A DNA stretch of 64,000 nt from Brevibacterium ravenspurgense. Lineage in GTDB: Bacteria; Actinomycetota; Actinomycetes; Actinomycetales; Brevibacteriaceae. Position numbers and translations under genes: made by a program. The stretch spans positions 186,001 to 250,000 of the forward strand of contig NZ_LQQC01000012.1 of NCBI RefSeq assembly GCF_001584615.1. The letters are read 5' to 3'. How positions within the stretch are numbered: the stretch's first letter is position 1; each line of letters starts with the position of its first letter. The notes beneath the pieces are model-generated. The model did not search any database, was not told the DNA's origin, and saw only the letters and a list, made by a program, of their open reading frames with translations. This document shows positions 20,777 to 27,668 of this stretch, in pieces.

Positions 20777-21724
20777 ATGGACACAATCCTGAAGCCCATT
20801 CAGTGGGTTATCGCGTGGATCCTCCGTCTGTTCCACGAGATCTTCACTGCCATCGGCATGCCCGCTGAAAACGGGTGGACGTGGGCAGTTGCGATCATCG
20901 CAATGACAATGCTCATTCGCGCGATCCTCATTCCGCTGTTCGTCTACCAGATCAAGGCGCAGCGCAAAATGCAGCTGCTCCAGCCGGACATGCAGCGGCT
21001 GCGTGAAAAGTACAAGGGCAAGCGCGACCAGTACTCCCGCCAGCAGATGGCCGAAGAACAGCAGGCCCTGTTCAAGAAGCACGGCACCAACCCGCTGGCC
21101 TCCTGCCTGCCGATGCTGGTTCAGATTCCAGTTTTCTTCTCGCTGTTCCGCGTCATCCACAACGTCCCGGACATCGCTGCCGGAAAGATGGGCGCCATCG
21201 GCGGCATGACGCAGCAGCTCGCGCAGCAGATGGACAATGCCACCATCTTCGGCATCTACCTGCGCGACACCTTCATGAGCGACGGCCTCGGTGTCAAGGT
21301 CCTCACCGCCGTCATGATCATCATCATGGCTGCTACGCAGTTCATTACGCAGAAGCAGATGATGTCCAAGAACATGTCTGCGCAGGCCATGGACAACCCG
21401 TTCATGCAGCAGCAGAAGATGCTTCTGTACCTGTTCCCCATCATCTTCGCCGTCGGCGGCATCTACTTCCCGCTTGGTGTGCTCATCTACTGGCTGGCCA
21501 CCAACACCTGGACGATGGTTCAGCAGTTCATCGTCATCCGCAACATGCCTGCACCCGGTTCCAAGGCTGAAAAGGAAATGCAGGCTCGCTACGCCAAGAA
21601 GGGCCGCGCACTGCCGAAGCACATGCAGCCCAAGGCCGAAGAGGAAGCACCGGTCAAGAAGGGCGGCCAGCGCCAACAGCCCATCAGCAAGAATCGTCAG
21701 AAGAAGAAGAAAAAGAAGAAGTGA
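20777..21724 (+). CDS. yidC: Membrane protein insertase YidC/Oxa1
   Basis: YidC inserts and folds inner-membrane proteins. ATG at 20777 follows AAGGAGAACG and gives 315 residues. Membrane segments lie near WAVAIIAMTMLIRAILIPLF, KVLTAVMIIIMAATQFI and LLYLFPIIFAVGGIYFPLGV. The cytoplasmic loop between the first and second contains LQPDMQRLREKYKGKRDQ. The C-terminus is a Lys-rich tail ending in a run of lysines, which can bind ribosomes. It is the actinobacterial form without the large periplasmic domain. jag follows after 6 bases. Confidence 0.96.
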   Translation: MDTILKPIQWVIAWILRLFHEIFTAIGMPAENGWTWAVAIIAMTMLIRAILIPLFVYQIKAQRKMQLLQPDMQRLREKYKGKRDQYSRQQMAEEQQALFKKHGTNPLASCLPMLVQIPVFFSLFRVIHNVPDIAAGKMGAIGGMTQQLAQQMDNATIFGIYLRDTFMSDGLGVKVLTAVMIIIMAATQFITQKQMMSKNMSAQAMDNPFMQQQKMLLYLFPIIFAVGGIYFPLGVLIYWLATNTWTMVQQFIVIRNMPAPGSKAEKEMQARYAKKGRALPKHMQPKAEEEAPVKKGGQRQQPISKNRQKKKKKKK

Positions 21725-21730
21725 GCGACG

Positions 21731-22234
21731 ATGACTGACTCCACAGAAGACAAGAAGCCCACCCGCGCCGAACTTCTCGAAGAAGAAGGCGACATCGCCG
21801 CGGACTACCTCGAAGAGCTCCTCGACATTGTCGACCTCGACGGTGACATCGACATCGACGTCGTTGAAGGCCGCGCACAGGTTGCCATTGTCCCACCGGA
21901 AGACGACCCTGAAGTCGACATCCTCGTGGGCCGTGACGGCGACGTTCTCAACTCGCTGCAGGAACTCACCCGCCTCGCCGTGCAGACGGCCACCGGGCAG
22001 CGCTCGTGGCTCATGCTCGACATCAATGGGTTCCGCAACCGCCGCCGCGACCAGCTGAAGGAACTGGCCAACAAGAAGATCGACCAGGTCAAGGAAACCG
22101 GCGAGTCCGTGGCCCTGAAGCCTATGAACTCCTTTGAACGCAAGGTCATTCATGACCAGGTTGCTCGTGCCGGACTGGTTTCGGAATCCGAAGACGAAGG
22201 CCCCAAGCGGCACGTGGTCATCAGCCTGTCATGA
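21731..22234 (+). CDS. jag: KH/R3H RNA-binding protein Jag (KhpB/EloR)
   Basis: This family binds RNA and in Gram-positive bacteria is tied to cell elongation and division. The 167-residue product has an acidic N-terminus. A KH-type domain follows, from about residue 35 to 100 (DGDIDIDVVEGRAQVAIV, GRDGDVLNSLQELTRLAV). The C-terminal R3H domain contains LKPMNSFERKVIHDQVA. It lacks the separate Jag-N domain of Firmicutes, as is usual in actinobacteria. Its end overlaps rsmG by 4 bases (ATGA). Confidence 0.93.
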   Translation: MTDSTEDKKPTRAELLEEEGDIAADYLEELLDIVDLDGDIDIDVVEGRAQVAIVPPEDDPEVDILVGRDGDVLNSLQELTRLAVQTATGQRSWLMLDINGFRNRRRDQLKELANKKIDQVKETGESVALKPMNSFERKVIHDQVARAGLVSESEDEGPKRHVVISLS

Positions 22235-22854
22235 TCGAACCACTCCCCCAGGCCGCGGCAGAGGTCTTCGGCGACCGTCTGCCGCTGGCCGAGACCTACG
22301 CTCAGCACCTGGCCACAACGGGCGTTGAATGGGGCCTCATCGGCCCGCGTGAACTCGATCGGCTGTGGACCCGGCACATCCTCAACTGCGCGGTTGTGAA
22401 AGAGCTGCTTGAGCCCGGAGACACGGTCGGCGACGTAGGCTCCGGTGCGGGGCTTCCCGGACTGGCCCTGGCAATTGCGTGCCCCGATGTTTCGTTCACT
22501 CTCATTGAAGCAATGGAACGTCGGGTTGATTGGCTCACGATGGTCGTGGATGACCTGGGCATCGACAACGTGCGCATTGTTCGTGCCCGGGCCGAAGAAC
22601 TCGTGGACATCGAAATTTTCACTGCCGTGACCGCCCGTGCAGTGAAGGCACTCCCCCAGCTCATTGAATGGTGCGCTCCCCTGCTGAGTCCTGAAGGACG
22701 TCTTCTTGCCATCAAGGGCGACCGCGCACAGGAAGAGATCTACAAGTCCAAGAAGGCAGTGAAAGCTCACCGTTGCCAGTCCCCCGTCATCAAGCACGTG
22801 GGCGAAGGAATCCTAGAACAGCCCACCCGTGTAGTCGAAGTCATTCGCCGCTGA
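22231..22854 (+). CDS. rsmG: 16S rRNA (guanine-N7)-methyltransferase RsmG
   Basis: RsmG (GidB) methylates N7 of G527 in 16S rRNA; loss of the enzyme gives low-level streptomycin resistance in several bacteria. The 207-residue product has the SAM-binding motif GDVGSGAGLPGLALA at about residues 69-83 and the family motif VTARAVKALPQLIEW. The C-terminus (about 160-207) is longer than in E. coli and ends EQPTRVVEVIRR. The start overlaps the jag stop by 4 bases. A parS site lies 35 bases after its stop, before parA. Confidence 0.95.
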   Translation: MIEPLPQAAAEVFGDRLPLAETYAQHLATTGVEWGLIGPRELDRLWTRHILNCAVVKELLEPGDTVGDVGSGAGLPGLALAIACPDVSFTLIEAMERRVDWLTMVVDDLGIDNVRIVRARAEELVDIEIFTAVTARAVKALPQLIEWCAPLLSPEGRLLAIKGDRAQEEIYKSKKAVKAHRCQSPVIKHVGEGILEQPTRVVEVIRR

Positions 22855-22888
22855 GTGTTCGATTACTGTTCTATTCTTGCGCCGTGAT

Positions 22889-22902
22889 GTTTCACGTGAA
22901 AC
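22889..22902. promoter_or_regulatory. parS site 1
   Basis: The palindrome GTTTCACGTGAAAC matches the ParB-binding consensus exactly. It lies between rsmG and parA, 48 bases before the parA start, so ParB spreading from it could also affect parA transcription. Confidence 0.93.
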
Positions 22903-22949
22903 GCGTAGAATAGGCAGTAATCAAAACCCACCGCGCGAATGGAGGGCGA

Positions 22950-23849
22950 ATGCCTATCTTGGATGAGTCGACTCCCCTGGGTGCGGCAATTGCACGCGAT
23001 AACCGCCGTGCAGCCCGTCTCTCAGAAACGACCTTCCCCAAACCGGACTCAACAAGAATCTTCACCGTCGCCAATCAAAAAGGCGGCGTGGGAAAGACGA
23101 CGACAGCGGTCAATCTCGCAGCAGCCCTTGCCAAGCAGGGGTTGCAGGTGCTTGTCATCGATTCGGACCCTCAGGGCAATGCAAGTACTGCTCTCAACAT
23201 TGAGCACTCCACCGACGTTCCCAGCATCTACGACGTCATCATCGACGACATGGCGATGGCGGACACCGTGGCCTACTGCCCCGATTTCGAAACACTTGCC
23301 GTAGTTCCTGCAACCATCGACCTTGCGGGTGCTGAAATCGAATTGGTGTCAAAGGTCGCCCGCGAACAGCGATTGTCTGGTGCCCTGCAGGAGTATCTCA
23401 AGAAGCGTGAGGATGAAGGTTCTCGCGTTGACTACGTTTTCATTGACTGCCCGCCCAGCCTGGGACTCTTGACTGTCAACGCTTTCGTTGCTGCCAACGA
23501 AGTCATCATTCCCATCCAGTGTGAGTACTACGCTCTTGAAGGACTGAGTCAGCTGCTGAACAACATTCGGTTGATTCAGAAGCACCTCAACCCCTCACTG
23601 GAACTGACAACAATCCTGCTGACCATGTTCGATGGCCGCACTAACCTCAGCGCTCAGGTAGCTGAAGACGTGCGCAACCACTTCCCCAAGCAGGTCATTA
23701 ACACCCCTATCCCCCGCTCTGTGCGCGTATCCGAAGCGCCGAGTTATGGACAGACAGTCATCAGCTATGATCCGAATTCTTCTGGAGCGCTGTCGTACCG
23801 TGAAGCCGCCGAAGAAATTGCAAACCGAGGAGTAGAGCACAATGAGTGA
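22950..23849 (+). CDS. parA: Chromosome-partitioning ATPase ParA (Soj)
   Basis: ParA is a deviant-Walker ATPase that moves the ParB-bound origin after replication. The 299-residue product has a 35-residue N-terminal extension, then the P-loop KGGVGKTT at 44-51 with the signature lysine. Further motifs are [12 protein letters not shown] (switch I) and [16 protein letters not shown] (Walker B). An upstream GAATGGAGGG supplies the ribosome-binding site. The stop overlaps the parB start by 8 bases. Identification is clear from motif and context. Confidence 0.96.
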   Translation: MPILDESTPLGAAIARDNRRAARLSETTFPKPDSTRIFTVANQKGGVGKTTTAVNLAAALAKQGLQVLVIDSDPQGNASTALNIEHSTDVPSIYDVIIDDMAMADTVAYCPDFETLAVVPATIDLAGAEIELVSKVAREQRLSGALQEYLKKREDEGSRVDYVFIDCPPSLGLLTVNAFVAANEVIIPIQCEYYALEGLSQLLNNIRLIQKHLNPSLELTTILLTMFDGRTNLSAQVAEDVRNHFPKQVINTPIPRSVRVSEAPSYGQTVISYDPNSSGALSYREAAEEIANRGVEHNE

Positions 23850-24990
23850 AGCACCGAAGTCGCGTCGTCGTGGCCTGGGGCGCGGAATCGGCGCGCTCAT
23901 CCCGGATGTCGTCAGCGACGAACGACCAATTGACGTCTTCTTCACCGGTGAAGGCGAAAAGAAAGAGAATGTTTCACGTGAAACAAAAGTCGATCCCGCT
24001 GTAGGAATGAGGCAGTCGCGTACTAAGGCGAAGACTGCGAAGACCAATCCCCGATCAAAGACTGGGGCAAAGTCTGCAACACGTGCCACGAAGTCCCAGT
24101 CTACAAACACGAAGAAGAGCACGGCGGCTGGAAAGAAGAATGTTTCACGTGAAACACAACAGGATGTTTCACGTGAAACGGATCTGCAGAACGTTCCCGG
24201 TGCAGCATTTGGCCTGATTCCAGTCGAACAGATCGCGCCGAACCCCCGTCAGCCTCGCGATGTCTTTGATGAAGACGCCCTGGCAGAACTGGTTACTTCC
24301 ATTAAAGAAGTAGGCGTTCTTCAGCCCGTAGTTGTGCGGGTGGTGGATGCGAACAAACCGTCGTACCAGCTGATCATGGGTGAACGCCGGTTCCGCGCAT
24401 CGCAGGAAGCAGGTCTCAAGGAGATTCCAGCAATCATCCGCGATGTTCGCGACGATGATCTGCTTCGCGATGCACTTCTTGAGAACCTTCACCGAGTTGA
24501 TCTCAACCCGCTTGAAGAAGCCGCTGCCTATCAGCAGCTTCTTGAAGACTTCAAGTGCACGCAGGACGAGCTGTCGGAGCGCATTGGCCGTTCGCGCCCG
24601 CAGATCTCCAACACCCTGCGCCTCCTGAAGCTTCCCGGCTTGGTGCAGCGCCGTGTTGCTGCTGGTGTTCTGTCACAGGGGCACGCCCGTGCTCTGTTGG
24701 GGCTGAACGAGGCCGCGCATATGGAAGTTCTGGCACAGCGCATTGTGGCCGAAGGACTGTCTGTTCGTGCAACGGAAGAAGCCGTAGTCCTCATGAACAG
24801 GGGAGACGACAAGCCCGTTTCACGTGAAACATCGAAGCCAAACCCTGAACTCGAATCGATTGCTCGGACGATTGGCGACAAACTGGACACTCGAGTCAAG
24901 ATTTCGATGGGGAAGCGCAAGGGTCGCATCAGCGTTGAATTCGCCGATGAAAAGGACCTGAAGCGCATCATCGACGCACTTGGAATGTAA
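23842..24990 (+). CDS. parB: Chromosome-partitioning protein ParB (Spo0J)
   Basis: ParB is a CTP-dependent clamp that loads at parS and spreads along DNA. In the 382-residue product the N-terminal 120 residues are a low-complexity Lys/Thr/Ser-rich extension. The nucleotide-binding domain contains GERRFRA (180-186) and ENLHR (214-218), and the helix-turn-helix spans about 236-262. A C-terminal dimerisation domain ends with [16 protein letters not shown]. Four parS sites lie within the gene in frame, each translated as VSRET. Three are in the N-terminal extension, one between the DNA-binding and dimerisation domains. No essential residue is missing. Confidence 0.96.
   Translation: MSEAPKSRRRGLGRGIGALIPDVVSDERPIDVFFTGEGEKKENVSRETKVDPAVGMRQSRTKAKTAKTNPRSKTGAKSATRATKSQSTNTKKSTAAGKKNVSRETQQDVSRETDLQNVPGAAFGLIPVEQIAPNPRQPRDVFDEDALAELVTSIKEVGVLQPVVVRVVDANKPSYQLIMGERRFRASQEAGLKEIPAIIRDVRDDDLLRDALLENLHRVDLNPLEEAAAYQQLLEDFKCTQDELSERIGRSRPQISNTLRLLKLPGLVQRRVAAGVLSQGHARALLGLNEAAHMEVLAQRIVAEGLSVRATEEAVVLMNRGDDKPVSRETSKPNPELESIARTIGDKLDTRVKISMGKRKGRISVEFADEKDLKRIIDALGM
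23971..23984. promoter_or_regulatory. parS site 2 (inside parB)
   Basis: A perfect GTTTCACGTGAAAC lies in frame in the N-terminal extension of parB and is read as Val-Ser-Arg-Glu-Thr at residues 44-48. Confidence 0.93.
24142..24155. promoter_or_regulatory. parS site 3 (inside parB)
   Basis: A perfect GTTTCACGTGAAAC is read as VSRET at ParB residues 101-105. The next site starts only 24 bases downstream. Confidence 0.93.
24166..24179. promoter_or_regulatory. parS site 4 (inside parB)
   Basis: A perfect GTTTCACGTGAAAC is read as VSRET at residues 109-113. With site 3 it forms a close pair 24 bases apart. Confidence 0.93.
24817..24830. promoter_or_regulatory. parS site 5 (inside parB)
   Basis: A perfect GTTTCACGTGAAAC lies in frame in the linker between the DNA-binding and C-terminal domains of ParB and is read as VSRET. 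Confidence 0.93.
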
Positions 24991-25003
24991 TTCCTTAGAA
25001 CAA

Positions 25004-25053
25004 AGGCGATAGAAAAGGCCGGCACCACACGGTGCCGGCCTTTTCTATCGCCT
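25004..25053. terminator. Bidirectional terminator between parB and the CwlM-like gene
   Basis: Perfect 23-base inverted arms (AGGCGATAGAAAAGGCCGGC... at 25004-25026 and its complement at 25031-25053) flank the loop ACAC. The GC core is bordered by AAAA on the left and TTTT on the right. The hairpin can therefore stop the convergent parB and cwlM-side transcripts. Confidence 0.92.
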
Positions 25054-25056
25054 GTA

Positions 25057-25094
25057 AGCGCTTTTGCGGAGTCTTAGCGCTTTTGCGGAGTCTT
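25057..25094. repeat. Exact 19-base tandem duplication at the 3' end of the CwlM-like gene
   Basis: AGCGCTTTTGCGGAGTCTT occurs at 25057-25075 and again at 25076-25094 without any change. The second copy contains most of the stop codon region of the minus-strand CwlM-like gene. The identity suggests a recent slippage event. Confidence 0.85.
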
Positions 25095-26217
25095 AGGAGC
25101 GCGAGGCCCACGGGACGTTGCTCAAATCGAGTGTTCCCGTGTCGTAGTCGTTCTGTTCTGTGAGGAAAAGCCGCTGTACTGCAGCGACAATAGCTTCGGC
25201 AATGTCTGCCCGGACGTCCGCGTCCTGGAGAAGAGCATGATCGTGCTCATTGCTGGCGTAGCCTGCCAGCACGTAGATCTTCGGTGTGTTCAAAACACGA
25301 AGAGATTCCCATGACTTCGCGTGCGATCGGCAGTCCAGCAGGGGAGTGCGCGATGCAATTTCACGTGAAACAAGGTTTGCCAGTTCCCTGCCAACAGGGG
25401 AGAAAATCGACGGTGTCTTGGTAGATCCGAAGTAGTACGTGGCAACGCCGTTGGGCAGGGGAGAGGGGCTGTTGTCCTGTGCAATGGAAATCAGCGCTGA
25501 TGCCCGAAGATCGTCTGCAATCCGAGGGTTGTCATTCGCTGCGTGTACGACAGCGGCACCCATGGCAGTGAGTCGACCGTCAACGCGACGGGCAATGTCG
25601 TCGCTGATGCGACGCTCGAACTCAGCCTGTTCGGGGGTGAATTCCTGAGTGGGGAAGTGGCGGTATGACGCAGCTGATTCCAGAACAATGACCTGACCAG
25701 CCAGAGACGGGCCGAGGGACTTCACCCGTGCGCGCTCGGTCAGATTGAACAGGTTGCCAACTGCGTGGTCTCGGTGAACGTCGTTGAGAGCCTTGATGGT
25801 CTTCGGTCCGACCACGCCGTCGGGGTTCAGGCCCAGTTGCCGCTGGGCACTGCGCACGGCAGAATCCGTAGCGTCTTCGAACCGAAAGTTGATCCGCGCG
25901 GTGAGCAGACCGAGGTTTGCAAGACGTTTCTGCAGGTCAGCAACGTCATCACCTACCTGCGGGCGGCTGGGATCATATTTCAGAATGCGGTCGCCCAGGC
26001 GGAAGCGAGCCAGCTCGATTTCGTCAAGAGACTCCTTTCCCAGCACTCCGTCGACAACGATCCCGCGATCCTGCTGGAACTGACGTAGACCTGATTCGAA
26101 CTCATGATCGAATACGGGGTCGTCTGCATCACCCACCTTGTAGCCCAAACGGCTCAGGTGGCCTTTGGTCACCGCGATGATGGGATCGCTGTTCCCGTGC
26201 GAAAAAAAGGTGTCCAT
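25093..26217 (-). CDS. cwlM: CwlM-like protein: peptidoglycan-binding domains and degenerate amidase domain
   Basis: The 374-residue product has no signal peptide. It contains two PG_binding_1 repeats (about residues 14-67 and 91-145), then an Amidase_3 fold (about 174-352). Zinc ligands of active amidases are missing: the DPGHGG motif is replaced by LESAAS (179-184), the SIHAN histidine by Ala (ISIAQDN, 243-249), and the VETGF glutamate by Leu (YVLAGYASN). The protein is therefore probably not a hydrolase. It sits next to trxA/trxB and parB, as mycobacterial cwlM does. CwlM is known there as a cytoplasmic, PknB-phosphorylated activator of MurA. The same regulatory role here is an inference. 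A near-parS site lies inside the gene. Confidence 0.85.
   Translation of the reverse strand: MDTFFSHGNSDPIIAVTKGHLSRLGYKVGDADDPVFDHEFESGLRQFQQDRGIVVDGVLGKESLDEIELARFRLGDRILKYDPSRPQVGDDVADLQKRLANLGLLTARINFRFEDATDSAVRSAQRQLGLNPDGVVGPKTIKALNDVHRDHAVGNLFNLTERARVKSLGPSLAGQVIVLESAASYRHFPTQEFTPEQAEFERRISDDIARRVDGRLTAMGAAVVHAANDNPRIADDLRASALISIAQDNSPSPLPNGVATYYFGSTKTPSIFSPVGRELANLVSREIASRTPLLDCRSHAKSWESLRVLNTPKIYVLAGYASNEHDHALLQDADVRADIAEAIVAAVQRLFLTEQNDYDTGTLDLSNVPWASRS
25358..25371. promoter_or_regulatory. Near-parS site 6 (inside the CwlM-like gene)
   Basis: ATTTCACGTGAAAC differs from the parS palindrome only at its first base. It is read on the minus strand as Val-Ser-Arg-Glu-Ile, and is the last member of a six-site cluster spanning 2.5 kb. 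Confidence 0.65.
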
Positions 26218-26287
26218 AAACTCTTCCGATAACGTGCAAGGCGCCCAATGAGTTTACATTGGGCGCCTGAACAGTGATCTGTGAAGA

Positions 26288-26608
26288 TCAGCCGATGAAT
26301 TCGGCGAGCTCTTCTTCAAGCGCCGGCTTAGGCCGGGCACCGACGATCTCCTTGACGACTTTGCCGTCCTTGAAGACATACATGGCGGGAATGCCCGTGA
26401 TGCCATACTCGGCGGCGGTCTTCATGTTGTCGTCCGTGTTGAGTTTGACGACCTTGAGTTTGTCGGCGTTCTCTTCGCCGATCTGGTCGACAATCGGGCC
26501 AACCTGGCGGCAGGGGCCGCACCACGGGGCCCAGAAGTCGACGAGGACGGGTTTGTCGTGCTTGAGGACTTCCGCCTCGAAATCGGCGTCAGTGACTTCT
26601 TGAGACAT
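26288..26608 (-). CDS. trxA: Thioredoxin
   Basis: This is a classical 106-residue cytoplasmic thioredoxin with the active site WCGPC (Cys30 and Cys33) and the cis-proline segment YGITGIPAMYVF. It starts 2 bases after the trxB stop, with AAGGAG inside the end of trxB, so the two are co-translated. It reduces protein disulfides using electrons from TrxB, and may also serve the nrdIEF reductase, which has no nrdH redoxin nearby. Confidence 0.97.
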   Translation of the reverse strand: MSQEVTDADFEAEVLKHDKPVLVDFWAPWCGPCRQVGPIVDQIGEENADKLKVVKLNTDDNMKTAAEYGITGIPAMYVFKDGKVVKEIVGARPKPALEEELAEFIG

Positions 26609-26610
26609 GA

Positions 26611-27549
26611 TTACTCCTTATCGGCGCGGTCGGCCAGATACTTTTCAGCGTCGAGGGCTGCTGCACAGCCCGATCCGGCTGCTGTGACGGCCTGACGGTA
26701 CACCGAGTCTACGACGTCGCCGGCAGCGAAGACACCTTCGATGCTGGTGCGCGACGACCGTCCGTCGACCTTGATGTAGCCGTTGTCGTGCAGGTCGAGC
26801 TGATCCTTGAACAGGGTTGTGCGGGGGTCGGAGCCGATTGCGATGAACAGGCCGGTGACGTCGAGTGCGGACTCCGAACCGTCAACGGTGCTGCGCACGG
26901 TGACTCCCGTGAGCTTGTCGTCGCCGTGCACTGCGGAGACTTCGGCGTCGAGCAGGAATTCGATCTTGGGGTCGCTTTCGGCACGCTTGACCATTGCGTG
27001 CGATGCGCTGAAGCCCTGACGGCGGTGGATGAGGGTGACCTTCGAAGCGAAGCGCGACAGGAAGGTTGCTTCCTCCATTGCGGAATCGCCGCCGCCAACC
27101 ACCGCGATGTGCTGGTCCTTGAAGAAGAAGCCATCGCAGGTTGCACACCAGCTGACGCCCTTGCCGGTGAGTGCCTTTTCGTTGTCCAGGCCCAGTTCGC
27201 GGTAAGCCGAACCAGTCGCGAGGATGACGGCCTCAGTTGTGAACTCTTCGCCCATTTCGGTGGTCAGGCGGTGTGCGCCGGGGGAGAAGTCGATGGTCTT
27301 GACATCGTCGTACATGACTTCCGCTCCAAAGCGCTCAGCCTGCTGACGCATGTTCTCCATGAGATCGGGGCCGAGGATACCCTCGGGGAAGCCGGGGAAG
27401 TTCTCGACGTCAGTGGTGTTCATCAGTTCACCGCCGGCGGTGACTGAGCCGGCGATGATGAGCGGTTCAAATCCGGCGCGGGCGGCATAGACGCCGGCGG
27501 TGTATCCGGCTGGTCCGGAGCCCACGATGATGAGCTTCTTATTGGTCAC
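26611..27549 (-). CDS. trxB: Thioredoxin reductase
   Basis: TrxB transfers electrons from NADPH through FAD to thioredoxin. The 312-residue product has the FAD motif GSGPAG (10-15), the redox pair CATC (Cys135, Cys138) and the NADPH motif VVGGGDSAMEEA. The second FAD contact GVFAAGDVVD is near the C-terminus. GTG start with AAGGAG upstream. In mycobacteria sigM precedes this gene; here a 119-base gap separates it from the pseudokinase gene. Confidence 0.97.
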   Translation of the reverse strand: MTNKKLIIVGSGPAGYTAGVYAARAGFEPLIIAGSVTAGGELMNTTDVENFPGFPEGILGPDLMENMRQQAERFGAEVMYDDVKTIDFSPGAHRLTTEMGEEFTTEAVILATGSAYRELGLDNEKALTGKGVSWCATCDGFFFKDQHIAVVGGGDSAMEEATFLSRFASKVTLIHRRQGFSASHAMVKRAESDPKIEFLLDAEVSAVHGDDKLTGVTVRSTVDGSESALDVTGLFIAIGSDPRTTLFKDQLDLHDNGYIKVDGRSSRTSIEGVFAAGDVVDSVYRQAVTAAGSGCAAALDAEKYLADRADKE

Positions 27550-27668
27550 GGGTGTTCTCCTTGGAAGCGCTGCTCCGGCTTAGCTGCCGGCGGTTATCTT
27601 CTTTTGGGTCAACGATGGTGTTTGGGGTGTTATTCCTGTGCTGTGGAGTACCGCCTGCGAGGCCGGTC

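Noticed and set aside
20666..22213. A 515-codon minus-strand frame opposite yidC and jag
   Set aside because: It lies fully antisense to well-supported genes, is low in complexity and lacks a ribosome-binding site.
25093..26217. Active N-acetylmuramoyl-L-alanine amidase
   Set aside because: At least three zinc ligands are replaced and no signal peptide is present.
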